64,000 nt of DNA, taken from NCBI GenBank assembly GCA_003158855.1, contig PMLJ01000043.1, positions 1 through 64,000 on the forward strand, read 5' to 3'. The DNA comes from Acidimicrobiaceae bacterium (GTDB taxonomy: Bacteria; Actinomycetota; Acidimicrobiia; Acidimicrobiales; RAAP-2). The notes beneath the pieces were generated by a model that saw only the letters and a program-made list of their open reading frames with translations, ran no database searches and was not told where the DNA came from. The position numbers and the translations under genes are program-made. Of this stretch, positions 17,581 to 24,861 are shown one piece after another (positions within the stretch are counted from its first letter, which is position 1; every line of letters begins with the position of its first letter).

Positions 17581-19968
17581 CTACCCGAGCGTCTTCACGC
17601 GCGTCGCCACGGAACTCGCGCTAGTTCCCTTCGCGTTGCGCGCACGAACCACGACGACATACGCGCGGGCCCTGGTCAGATGGCCCACCGTGACGGTGCG
17701 CGTGACCTTCGAGATGTTGTGCCAAGTCCTTCCGGAATCGATCGAGTACTGGTAGAGGGTGATGGCACTTGCGCCACTTGAGGTTGGTGGCACAACGACG
17801 AGTTTGAATCCGCCGACGAGTGCCGTGACGCGCTTGATGGCTGGCTTGCCCGGTGCCGCCGTGTTCGCCTTGGCCGTGGTGAAGTTCAAGGTCGTGGTGT
17901 AGAGGGTCTGGCCCGCGTAGGTGATGGCAACGACGACGGGGCCTGCGGTGTTCGACGTCACCGTGAAGCTCGCGGAGCCCGTCGAATCGGAGTTGACGTC
18001 GTAGTTGGCCTTGCCCGGGCTCGTGGTACTCGAGGAGTCACCGTTGATGAGAATCGTCCCCGAGGCCGCCGTCGCGCTGACGTGGACGAGCGCGTTGGCG
18101 ACCGGAGCGGAGCTCGAGTTCTTGAGCCCCGCGGTAACGGTCGCCGAGGTGTTGACGCGGAGGCTCTGGCTCGACGTTGAGAACGAGCTCTTCGTGGCGT
18201 CGAGCTTCGCCGGGCACAGACCGTTGATGAACGCGATTCCGCTCGGGCTGCCCAGACCCGACGCCATGTCGTAACCGACGCCGGCGCTGTAACCAGCGAC
18301 GCTGGAGATCTCATTGTTGCCGGTCGTCACGTCGTTGAATCCGACTCCGGCGCTCGCCATGGCGTACAGGGACGGGTTGATGAAACCGATCCGGCTGACC
18401 GAGCACGACTGGGCCGCGACTGCGACGAGCGAGCTCACAATCGGCGCGCCAATGGAGGTGCCACCGATGATTCCCCACCCATTGGTGCAGTTCCGATGGC
18501 ATATCCCAGTTCCCGAACCCGTGTAGTACTCGATGAAGCCGGTGGCGGGGTCGGCCATCACCGAGAGGTCCGGCACGAGCCGCATGGTCTCGGACGTCGT
18601 GATCCCCGGCGCGCTCTGCCACGATGGGCGTGACCAGAGAGTCGACACCCCGCCGCCGCCGGAACCGCTGTTGGCGCCCGCGCCGGTATTCCAGACGGTT
18701 TCGACCAGCGGGCTGATGCTCGAAACGGAGAGGCCGCCCACACCCGTGACGTAGGGCTGGGACGCCGGATCGTCGACCGCCAGGCTCTTGGGCGCGTAGC
18801 CGTCACTGTTGGCGGCGCAGTCCGAGGACCCGCTGTCGCCGGCCGCCGCGATGACCGTCTGTCCCTGGGCGGCCATCTGCTCGAAGATGGCCTGTTCGGC
18901 GACGACGGCTCCGTCGGGGTCGGGCTCGCAGATGCCCCAGGACGTCGTGACGATGGTCGCGGTATTGTCGTCCGCGATCTGCTGGTAGATGTCGGTTGGA
19001 CCGGAGTTGTTGTTCGGTCCCTCGTAGACCTTGACCGCGGCGCCCGGCGCCAGGGCCGCGGTCTCTTCGATGTCAAGGGTCGCCTCCTCTGAGGCGGAAC
19101 CCACGTTGTAGCCCGACGAGATTCCTCCGTCGACGATGGTCTGGGTGACTGAGGAGGTGAGTCCGTAGCAGGAGAAGTACGTGGCCAGGTCGCTCTGGCC
19201 ATAGAGCCCGAGTTCGTAGACGGCGATCGTCTGGCCGACGCCGGTGTCGCCGCTCGCGTAAGCGGTGTTGAGGCCGTAGAGCTGGGCTTGCTGCTGGGCG
19301 GTGAAGCCGCCCGAGGAAGTCTGCGCGTTGTTCGCCGCGGGGCACGATATGGGTGCGGTGGCCTTCGACGTGGCCTTCGACGTGGCTTTCGATACGAGCG
19401 ACGGGGTTGGGGTCGCGACCGACGAGAGGCCCACCACGCCCTTCACGTCGCGGGCGATCGAAGAGGGAAGCGTCGCCCTAGTCGCGAACTGGGCGGCTAA
19501 CGCTCCGCTGCTCGTGCGAACGGTCTCGACCGGGGCGTCGAAGGCCCGGGCGATGTCCGCGGTGGACCCGGTGACGTGCAGCAGAATGCGGCCCTTGCTG
19601 AGGCCCCCGAACCTGAGGCCGTACGTCGAGAGATACGAGCGCACCGCGGAGACGGACGCAGGTGTCGCGCCGAAGTCCTTCGCGAACTCGGCGGGGGTGA
19701 GGAAGCGGCGGTAGTTGGGCGACGCGGTGTCGGAGAGGCTCGCAACATAGGAAGTGAGACCCGTCGGATCGGATTGGCGAAGCAGGATGTCAAAAGACGT
19801 CGTGATCGATCGTTTGATGACGCGGTCTGCTGTGGGAACCGGGGAGACTTTCGCGACAACAACCCGGGGCTCGCTCGCGATCGCTGGCGTGACGGCGAGT
19901 GCGAAGGCGGCCAGCGTCAGGCTGAGTCCAGTGAGGGCGAGGTGGGTGAGTCGAGATTGGCGTCGCAT
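17581..19968 (-). CDS. Secreted S53 (sedolisin/kumamolisin) peptidase with pro-domain
   Basis: A 795-residue secreted acid peptidase. Signal peptide 1-31; activation pro-domain about 45-185; catalytic domain about 205-585; C-terminal Ig-like domain (590-700) and a fibronectin type III-like domain (710-795). The S53 residues are visible: E295 and D299 in EEATLD, the oxyanion D378 in AAGDSGSSD, nucleophile S505 in GGTSIGAP, and a calcium site near FNDVTTGNN (544-552). The family works at low pH. The linker between pro-domain and catalytic domain holds three SKAT repeats. ATG 19968 has TAGGCT six bases upstream. The neighbour downstream is another exported protein, suggesting shared extracellular degradation. 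Confidence 0.93.
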   Translation of the reverse strand: MRRQSRLTHLALTGLSLTLAAFALAVTPAIASEPRVVVAKVSPVPTADRVIKRSITTSFDILLRQSDPTGLTSYVASLSDTASPNYRRFLTPAEFAKDFGATPASVSAVRSYLSTYGLRFGGLSKGRILLHVTGSTADIARAFDAPVETVRTSSGALAAQFATRATLPSSIARDVKGVVGLSSVATPTPSLVSKATSKATSKATAPISCPAANNAQTSSGGFTAQQQAQLYGLNTAYASGDTGVGQTIAVYELGLYGQSDLATYFSCYGLTSSVTQTIVDGGISSGYNVGSASEEATLDIEETAALAPGAAVKVYEGPNNNSGPTDIYQQIADDNTATIVTTSWGICEPDPDGAVVAEQAIFEQMAAQGQTVIAAAGDSGSSDCAANSDGYAPKSLAVDDPASQPYVTGVGGLSVSSISPLVETVWNTGAGANSGSGGGGVSTLWSRPSWQSAPGITTSETMRLVPDLSVMADPATGFIEYYTGSGTGICHRNCTNGWGIIGGTSIGAPIVSSLVAVAAQSCSVSRIGFINPSLYAMASAGVGFNDVTTGNNEISSVAGYSAGVGYDMASGLGSPSGIAFINGLCPAKLDATKSSFSTSSQSLRVNTSATVTAGLKNSSSAPVANALVHVSATAASGTILINGDSSSTTSPGKANYDVNSDSTGSASFTVTSNTAGPVVVAITYAGQTLYTTTLNFTTAKANTAAPGKPAIKRVTALVGGFKLVVVPPTSSGASAITLYQYSIDSGRTWHNISKVTRTVTVGHLTRARAYVVVVRARNAKGTSASSVATRVKTLG
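19358..19393 (-). repeat. Three 12-base tandem repeats inside the S53 peptidase gene
   Basis: Units at 19358-19369 and 19370-19381 are identical; the third (19382-19393) differs at two positions. In frame they encode the SKAT repeat in the linker between pro-domain and catalytic domain, so copy number changes would not shift the frame. Confidence 0.85.
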
Positions 19969-19974
19969 GCTTCC

Positions 19975-19980
19975 AGCCTA
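19975..19980 (-). promoter_or_regulatory. Leaderless -10 element of the S53 peptidase gene
   Basis: TAGGCT on the minus strand, six bases before ATG 19968; no Shine-Dalgarno is present. Confidence 0.55.
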
Positions 19981-20041
19981 GGAAAGAGTTCACCACCGCA
20001 TCAGAGTGAGGAGGAAACTTCACACAACTGTTAGAAAACTC

Positions 20042-20545
20042 TTAACTCTGGGGATATCCCGCAGCGGCGTAACGGGCGGAGAGGTCTCCGCACTCGACGC
20101 AGATCGAGTCGGGGACGACTCCGGCACGGATGAGCCAGCCGAAGATGGTGCACCCGAGGCAGTACCCGAGGAATCCCTCGAGCGATGCGGCGGCGATCAG
20201 CGGCAGCAGGATCCAGCGAGCCATTGACCAGCTGTCGAGCAGCCAGACGCTGGTCGCGGTGAGCGTCAAGACGGCGCCGATGCCCTGGGCGAAACGCTTG
20301 GGCGGGCCCGGCACGAACTTCTGCCACGCCTTGATGCGCGGGCCCGACACGCGCACCGCGAACTGGCCCAGCGGCGAAAGAGTGGGCCCCGCCGCGACGC
20401 GAGCGAGGAAACCGTACGTGAGGGGGATAAGGATCCACGCCTGATTCGTGGCGAAGGCGACCACGGACATCGTGACCACACCGAGGGCAACGGTTCGCGC
20501 CGATGCGTCGTTGACGGGGTTCGGGAAAGAGAATAGCTTCTTCAT
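20042..20545 (-). CDS. DUF4395 membrane protein
   Basis: A 167-residue membrane protein with four hydrophobic segments (about 18-35, 37-52, 85-105, 110-128). It matches the DUF4395 layout: an N-terminal PNPVNDASARTVA, a loop GPRIKAWQKFVPGPPKRFAQGIG, and a paired-Cys motif GYCLGC near 127-132, plus a later CVEC (about 149-152). DUF4395 proteins are often found near thioredoxin or sulfur-handling genes; here a TauE-like permease gene lies upstream on the same strand, though each has its own promoter. ATG 20545 has TAAGAT seven bases upstream. Biochemical function is unknown. Confidence 0.85.
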   Translation of the reverse strand: MKKLFSFPNPVNDASARTVALGVVTMSVVAFATNQAWILIPLTYGFLARVAAGPTLSPLGQFAVRVSGPRIKAWQKFVPGPPKRFAQGIGAVLTLTATSVWLLDSWSMARWILLPLIAAASLEGFLGYCLGCTIFGWLIRAGVVPDSICVECGDLSARYAAAGYPQS

Positions 20546-20552
20546 CCCATAA

Positions 20553-20558
20553 ATCTTA
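20553..20558 (-). promoter_or_regulatory. Leaderless -10 element of the DUF4395 gene
   Basis: TAAGAT on the minus strand, seven bases before ATG 20545. Confidence 0.55.
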
Positions 20559-20581
20559 GTGAAATTATCGAGATTCCGCCA

Positions 20582-21352
20582 CTACTTCCAGGCGAGGCGG
20601 ATTGTGGTGGCGGCGCCGATGAGAATTATCAGGATACGTACTACTTTCGGGGAAAGGCGCTGAATCAGTAGCGTGCCGAGCCAGCCCCCGATCAGTGTGC
20701 CGACGAGCAGCATGTACACCGCGTCAACGGCCAGGTGACCACGGAAGATGAAGATGATCGCGGCGCAGCTGTTGATGATCAGCGACAGGAGGTTGCGCAG
20801 CCCTTGAAGCTCGGCCATGTCGAAGGGCAAACTGATCGCCATGACGGCGAGCAGCAGGATGCCGAGGCCGGCGCCGAAGTAGCCGCCGTAGATCGAGGCG
20901 ACGAAGATTCCGATGTAGAGGGTCCAGCGCCTCCCGGGATGCGAATGGTCGATGTGGGCGAGGCGCTTGGTGATGCGCGGGGCGAGGGCGAAGAGCAGTG
21001 TTGCGGTGCCGATGAGCCAGGGAACGACCGCGCGGAACGTTCCCGGTGAGGCGCTGAGCAGGAGGACGCAGCCAAGTGACGCGCCCAGCAGGCATGAAGG
21101 TAACAGCGCACGTACGAGTTTCGTATGGTCGCTGATCTGATGGCGAAACCCCCGTATGCCGCCCACGTAGCTCGGCAGGACGCCGACCGACGTCGAGACA
21201 TTGGCCTGCAGCGCCTGGATTCCCGTCGCCAGCAGGGTTGGGAAGGTGATGAAGGTTCCACCCCCGGCGACGCCGTTCGCGACGCCGGCCCCGACGCCGG
21301 CGAACAGAAAGATAATGAGCCGCCAGAAGAGCGGGAGGGCTGCGCCAAACAT
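20582..21352 (-). CDS. TauE/SafE-family permease
   Basis: A 256-residue integral membrane protein with about eight hydrophobic segments and the family's repeated motif: GVGAGVANGVAGGGTFITFP in the first half and IYGGYFGAGLGILLLAV in the second. Members export or import sulfite, sulfonates or other anions; the substrate cannot be read from sequence. ATG 21352 is preferred to the GTG at 21358 because TAGAGT lies seven bases before it, giving a leaderless transcript. The promoter region is shared with the divergent Nudix gene. The DUF4395 gene follows 36 bases after the stop. Confidence 0.9.
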   Translation of the reverse strand: MFGAALPLFWRLIIFLFAGVGAGVANGVAGGGTFITFPTLLATGIQALQANVSTSVGVLPSYVGGIRGFRHQISDHTKLVRALLPSCLLGASLGCVLLLSASPGTFRAVVPWLIGTATLLFALAPRITKRLAHIDHSHPGRRWTLYIGIFVASIYGGYFGAGLGILLLAVMAISLPFDMAELQGLRNLLSLIINSCAAIIFIFRGHLAVDAVYMLLVGTLIGGWLGTLLIQRLSPKVVRILIILIGAATTIRLAWK

Positions 21353-21359
21353 TGTCACT

Positions 21360-21365
21360 ACTCTA
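21360..21365 (-). promoter_or_regulatory. Leaderless -10 element of the TauE-like gene
   Basis: TAGAGT on the minus strand, seven bases before ATG 21352. It decides the start in favour of ATG 21352. Confidence 0.5.
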
Positions 21366-21425
21366 CGTAGGTGAAATCTTGGCGAACTCTTCGTGGTATG
21401 ACATTTGGTGCCATGATTTTTCCTC

Positions 21426-21431
21426 TACGGT
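21426..21431 (+). promoter_or_regulatory. Leaderless -10 element of the Nudix gene
   Basis: TACGGT on the plus strand, seven bases before GTG 21439; a TTTGGT at 21404-21409 could be the -35. It decides the start. Confidence 0.5.
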
Positions 21432-21438
21432 TAGCGAC

Positions 21439-21903
21439 GTGTACCTCTTGAGCGGCGAACTGATTATCCCAAGGGACGCCCCGAATGACCTCATTCGAGC
21501 GGCGGGTGGAATTGTTCACCGCTTCGTGCCCGGGGGTCGCGTCGAGATCGCGTGCATCTACCGCGAAGCGCGCGGCGACTGGACGTTCCCCAAGGGCAAG
21601 CTCGACCCGGGCGAGACGTTCGAGCAGGCCGCGCTGCGTGAGGTCGTCGAAGAGACCAACATGCTCTGCGAAGTTGTCCGGTTCGTCGGCACCACGAACT
21701 ACACGCACCGCAAGGGCAAGCCCAAGATCGTCGCCTACTACCTCATGACGGTGAGCGAAGGGGACTTCGAGCCCAACGCTGAAGTGGACGAGCTCGTGTG
21801 GCTTCCCCTCGAGCAGGTGCGCGCCCACCTGACGTGGGACCGCGACCAGGAACTCTTCGATCTCGTGCTGCAGTTGCCAGAGCTTCGCGCCCAGGCGTCC
21901 TAG
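21439..21903 (+). CDS. Nudix hydrolase
   Basis: A 154-residue soluble hydrolase. The Nudix box is complete: GKLDPGE, seven residues, then REVVEET, matching G-x5-E-x7-R-E-x2-E-E. The preceding GDWTFPKGKLDPGE pattern and the internal HRKGKPKIVAYY region resemble small enzymes acting on diadenosine polyphosphates, oxidised nucleotides or related pyrophosphates; the substrate is not determinable. GTG 21439 is chosen over the far upstream ATG 21352 because the latter would overlap the divergent permease gene and because a -10 element sits seven bases before the GTG. The gene ends four bases inside the stop region of the convergent ABC ATPase gene. Confidence 0.88.
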   Translation: MYLLSGELIIPRDAPNDLIRAAGGIVHRFVPGGRVEIACIYREARGDWTFPKGKLDPGETFEQAALREVVEETNMLCEVVRFVGTTNYTHRKGKPKIVAYYLMTVSEGDFEPNAEVDELVWLPLEQVRAHLTWDRDQELFDLVLQLPELRAQAS

Positions 21904-22634
21904 CGAACCCGCTCCAGGAACTTCCTCGTCGCTTCCTCGCGGGGATGATTGAAGACCTGATCGGGTGCGCCCTGCTCGACCAGCACGCCCTTTTCCAGGA
22001 AGACGATCTGCTGGGCGACGTCGCGGGCGAAATTCATCTCGTGGGTCGCAATCAGCATCGTCGTCCCGTTGTGCGCGAGGTCGGTGAGCAGGTCGAGCAC
22101 CTCGCCCACCAACGTGGGATCGAGCGCACTCGTGACCTCGTCGAGCAGCAACAGCGACGGCTGCATGGCCAGCGAGCGCACGATCGCCACCCGCTGCTGT
22201 TGGCCGCCCGACAGCCGTTCGGGGTACTCGTCGGCGCGGTCGCGCAGGCCGATCCGGTCGAGGAGAGCGAGGGCCTCGTCATACGCGTCGGCGCGCTTGC
22301 GCTTCAGCGCGTACACGGGTCCCAGGAGGATGTTGTCGATCACGCTCAAGTGGGGGAAGAGGTTGAAGGACTGGAACACCATGCCCATATGGCGGCGCAC
22401 CAGATCCGGGTCGATTCGCCTGTCGCCGAGTGGCTGGCCGAAGAGAGAGATCGAGCCGCCGTCGATCGTCTCGAGCAGGTTCGCGCAGCGCAGCAGCGTC
22501 GACTTGCCCGATCCCGAGGCGCCGATCAGGCACGCGACCTCGTGGCGGTGCAGCTTCAGCGAGACACCGCGAAGAACCTCGTTGTCGGCGAAGCGCTTTA
22601 CGACCCCGTCGAGCTCGAGGACCACCTCGCTCAC
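21900..22634 (-). CDS. Polar amino-acid ABC transporter ATPase
   Basis: A 244-residue ATPase that powers the adjacent permease. Seen: Walker A GASGSGKST, Q-loop in MVFQSFNLFPHLSV, signature LSGGQQQR, Walker B LLLLDEVTSAL and switch His in ATHEM. This matches GlnQ/HisP-type subunits. The GTG start at 22634 overlaps the stop of the permease gene (GTGA), giving the order binding protein, permease, ATPase in one operon. The frame stays open upstream to 23318 but that part runs antiparallel to nothing useful and overlaps the permease gene, so it was cut off. Confidence 0.96.
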   Translation of the reverse strand: MSEVVLELDGVVKRFADNEVLRGVSLKLHRHEVACLIGASGSGKSTLLRCANLLETIDGGSISLFGQPLGDRRIDPDLVRRHMGMVFQSFNLFPHLSVIDNILLGPVYALKRKRADAYDEALALLDRIGLRDRADEYPERLSGGQQQRVAIVRSLAMQPSLLLLDEVTSALDPTLVGEVLDLLTDLAHNGTTMLIATHEMNFARDVAQQIVFLEKGVLVEQGAPDQVFNHPREEATRKFLERVR

Positions 22635-23521
22635 GAGCCGGCCAGTCTGCGGGCCCGGTCGCGGGCCATCAGCCGGTCCGTATAGCGAGTCATGGGGATG
22701 GTGAGCGCGAGGAAGAACAACGCCGCGACGGTGAGGCCGCTCTCGTTGAACACGGTCGCCGAGAAGATCTGAGCTGCCCTGGTCACCTCGATGGCTCCGA
22801 GGATTGACACCAGTGCCGTGTCCTTCTGCAGCGAGATGAAATCGTTGAGCAGCGGCGGTATGACCGTGCGAATCGCCTGGGGCAGGATGACCCGGCGCAT
22901 CGTCGAGGTCTGGGTGAGCCCGAGCGAGCGGGCGGCGAGCAGTTGGCCGTGGGGCACCGAGAAGATTCCGGCGCGAATCACCTCTGAGACGTAGGCGCTG
23001 TAGTTGAGGGTCAGGGCGATCACGCCGTAGACCGCGGGGGACTGATGCGAGAGGAACCCGAAGTTGAGGGTCGGCAGGCCGTAGCCGACGATCATGACCA
23101 CGAGCAGGGTCGGGACGCCCCGCAGAATGTCGGTGTAGAGGGTCGCGAGGAGCCGGAAGGGCACGAACACCGGCGATTGGCTGAAGCGGATCCAGGCGAT
23201 CGAGATGCCCAGCGCCAGGACCAGCACCTCGCTCACGAGGAACATCCACACGTTGGTGAAGATGCCGTCTCGAATCGCCAGCAGTCCGATGCGGGGATTG
23301 CCGATCCACGCCACCCACATCTCGTGGGGATTGAAGAAGGCGTAGCGGACGGTCGCCCCGCCGGGGGTGACGAAGAGGACCGAGACAATCAGCCCGAAGA
23401 CGATGGCGGTTGAGAGGCTGCTCGCGGCGATCCCGCGCTTGCCAACGAACAGCCGGCGCCTTCGCGGTGCGAAGAGGTTGGGCGTCGCGTCCGACGAATC
23501 AACGTCGGTCTTGAGCTTCAC
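22631..23521 (-). CDS. Polar amino-acid ABC transporter permease
   Basis: A 296-residue membrane protein with about six hydrophobic segments: one near residues 32-52, others from about 95 on. The permease signature is visible: YTDILRGVPTLLVVM and later the EAA-type loop GQLLAARSLGLTQTSTMRRVILPQAIRTVIPP. It belongs to the HisM/GlnP class. GTG 23521 sits five bases after the stop of the binding-protein gene, with TAGGA covering that junction, so translation is coupled. With one permease gene only, a homodimeric transporter is expected. The cytoplasmic N-terminus carries a basic run, PRRRRLFVGKRG. Confidence 0.92.
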   Translation of the reverse strand: MKLKTDVDSSDATPNLFAPRRRRLFVGKRGIAASSLSTAIVFGLIVSVLFVTPGGATVRYAFFNPHEMWVAWIGNPRIGLLAIRDGIFTNVWMFLVSEVLVLALGISIAWIRFSQSPVFVPFRLLATLYTDILRGVPTLLVVMIVGYGLPTLNFGFLSHQSPAVYGVIALTLNYSAYVSEVIRAGIFSVPHGQLLAARSLGLTQTSTMRRVILPQAIRTVIPPLLNDFISLQKDTALVSILGAIEVTRAAQIFSATVFNESGLTVAALFFLALTIPMTRYTDRLMARDRARRLAGS

Positions 23522-23526
23522 GATTC

Positions 23527-24402
23527 CTATGGCTTGATCACGGGAACGCTGGTGTAGATGTCCAGCCACTTCTTCTGCAGCGACGCGAGGGTACCGTTCG
23601 CCACGAGGGCGTCGATGCCCGCGTTGATGCAGCCGACGATCGGGTTGCCCTTGGCGAACAGGAGCCCGTAGTGCTCGCCGACGCTCGGGAACTGGCCGAC
23701 CTGGCTCGCGACCAGCTTCTTCTGGGTATTCACGATCTGGGACGATGCCATGTACTGGCCGGTCGGGGTGTCGATGACGATCGCGTCGATTTGGCCCGTC
23801 TGCAACGCGAGCACGGCCTGGTCGAGGGTGTTGTAGACGCGCGCGGTCTTCGTGGGCTTGATGTAGCTGTTGATGTAGGCGAGGCCGGTGGTGCCAATCT
23901 GGTCGCCGTACTGGTAGCTCTTCAGTTGAGCGGGCGAGTGGTTCTTCACGATCTTGTCGGTCTTGAGCGCCACGATTGACTGCTGGACGTCGTAGTAGCT
24001 GGTCGAGAACGTCACGGCCTTGGCGCGCGGGGGCGTGTACGAGATTTCGTTGATGTCGAAGTCGAACGACTTGGGACCGGGCGCGTAACTCGAGTCGAAG
24101 GGTTCGGTGACCCACTTCACGTCGCTCTTGGAGACGCCGAGCACGTGGGCGAGCGCGTACACGACGGCGGACTCGTAGCCCCTCCCGTTGGTCGGCTTGT
24201 TATTGACGAACCACGGCGTGTAGACCGGGTTGTCAGTGGCGACGGTGAGCTTGCCCTTGGCGTATTCCTCTGAAGAGATCGAAGTCTTGCACGAGGCGAG
24301 CGACGGCGTCGAGGCGTGGGCAGCGACCCCCGCAGTTAGGGAGACAGCTGTGAGCACAGAGGCACCCATGAGACCAGCAAGAGCGAGTCGGAGGTTACGC
24401 AT
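23527..24402 (-). CDS. Polar amino-acid ABC transporter substrate-binding protein
   Basis: A 291-residue exported binding protein. Residues 1-29 form a signal peptide (RNLRLALAGLMGASVLTAVS ... AAHA) without a lipobox Cys, so membrane attachment, if any, is by another route. The mature part has the SBP_bac_3 pattern: GKLTVATDNPVYTPWFV, GRGYESAVVYALAHVLG, FDFDINEISYTPPRAKAVTFS, and QVGQFPSVGEHYGLLFAKGNP. The substrate is a polar amino acid or similar; cationic versus acidic cannot be decided. ATG 24402 follows GGAAGGG at good spacing. First gene of the operon, with an inverted repeat 34-58 bases upstream as a possible operator. Confidence 0.93.
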   Translation of the reverse strand: MRNLRLALAGLMGASVLTAVSLTAGVAAHASTPSLASCKTSISSEEYAKGKLTVATDNPVYTPWFVNNKPTNGRGYESAVVYALAHVLGVSKSDVKWVTEPFDSSYAPGPKSFDFDINEISYTPPRAKAVTFSTSYYDVQQSIVALKTDKIVKNHSPAQLKSYQYGDQIGTTGLAYINSYIKPTKTARVYNTLDQAVLALQTGQIDAIVIDTPTGQYMASSQIVNTQKKLVASQVGQFPSVGEHYGLLFAKGNPIVGCINAGIDALVANGTLASLQKKWLDIYTSVPVIKP

Positions 24403-24435
24403 GTGATTCCCTTCCAAGTGGATAGCCATTTTGGC

Positions 24436-24460
24436 ATTTCCTAGTGTAACGCTAGGAAAT
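24436..24460. promoter_or_regulatory. Inverted repeat, candidate operator of the amino-acid transporter
   Basis: ATTTCCTAG, a 7-base spacer and CTAGGAAAT, perfect over nine bases each side. It is AT-rich against its surroundings and lies just upstream of the binding-protein gene, where a repressor site would be expected. Confidence 0.45.
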
Positions 24461-24654
24461 AGCCGTAACTCTTCGCCAAAACTACTCATTTCGCTCAGCA
24501 GGGGGCTCGACCGAGGGTCTTTGGCGCAGTCTGAGACGACCACCGGCCAAGGCGCACAAGTCCTCGCCGACGAACTGTCTCGGGCCCAGGCGAGGGGCGC
24601 AGTCAGCCGCTCGTGTCATCACCGGGACTCATTCTGGGCGCCGCGCTCGAGAAC

Positions 24655-24683
24655 TTGCTTGAGCGAATGAAAGAATTTACCCT
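24655..24683 (+). promoter_or_regulatory. Promoter of tRNA-Ser(GCU)
   Basis: -35 TTGCTT (24655-24660), 17-base spacer, -10 TACCCT (24678-24683), about 33 bases before the mature tRNA. Confidence 0.55.
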
Positions 24684-24716
24684 CGGTAACTCGTGTTTAC
24701 TAGGATAAATCTGCTG

Positions 24717-24810
24717 GGAGAGGTGGGTGAGTTCGGTTTAAACCACATTCCTGCTAAGAATGCGGCCTGCGAAAGTGGGCCCGAGGGTTCAAATCCCTCC
24801 CTCTCCGCCA
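24717..24810 (+). tRNA. tRNA-Ser (anticodon GCU)
   Basis: Acceptor GGAGAGG pairs with CCTCTCC, then G and encoded CCA. The anticodon arm ATTC-CTGCTAA-GAAT gives GCU; the long variable arm marks a class II serine tRNA; the T arm GAGGG-TTCAAAT-CCCTC is canonical. Length 94 with CCA. Confidence 0.96.
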
Positions 24811-24811
24811 T

Positions 24812-24840
24812 CAACACCGAGCGCCCAGCGCTCGGTGTTG
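24812..24840 (+). terminator. Hairpin terminator of tRNA-Ser(GCU)
   Basis: Perfect 13-bp inverted repeat (24812-24824 and 24828-24840) with a 3-base loop, starting two bases after the tRNA CCA end. There is no U-tract. Confidence 0.7.
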
Positions 24841-24861
24841 GCATGTATAGAGGAGACGTTC

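Larger units (their letters stand above)
24403..24716. other. Divergent intergenic region between the amino-acid transporter operon and tRNA-Ser
   Basis: Holds the GGAAGGG ribosome binding site and operator-like inverted repeat of the transporter operon at its left side and the tRNA promoter at its right. The middle (24461-24650) shows no open frame with a start signal and no strong hairpin. Confidence 0.5.

Noticed and set aside
22635-23318. N-terminal extension of the amino-acid transporter ATPase
   Set aside because: Overlaps the permease gene in another frame; GTG 22634 gives the normal family length and a GTGA overlap.
11400-24810. tRNA-Ser genes as integration sites of a genomic island
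   Set aside because: No integrase and no repeat of a tRNA 3' end were seen; the similar 3' ends are simply two serine tRNAs.
24760-24861. N-terminal extension of RimO
   Set aside because: It overlaps the tRNA-Ser gene and its hairpin; TTG 24862 has AGGAG and begins at the conserved sequence.
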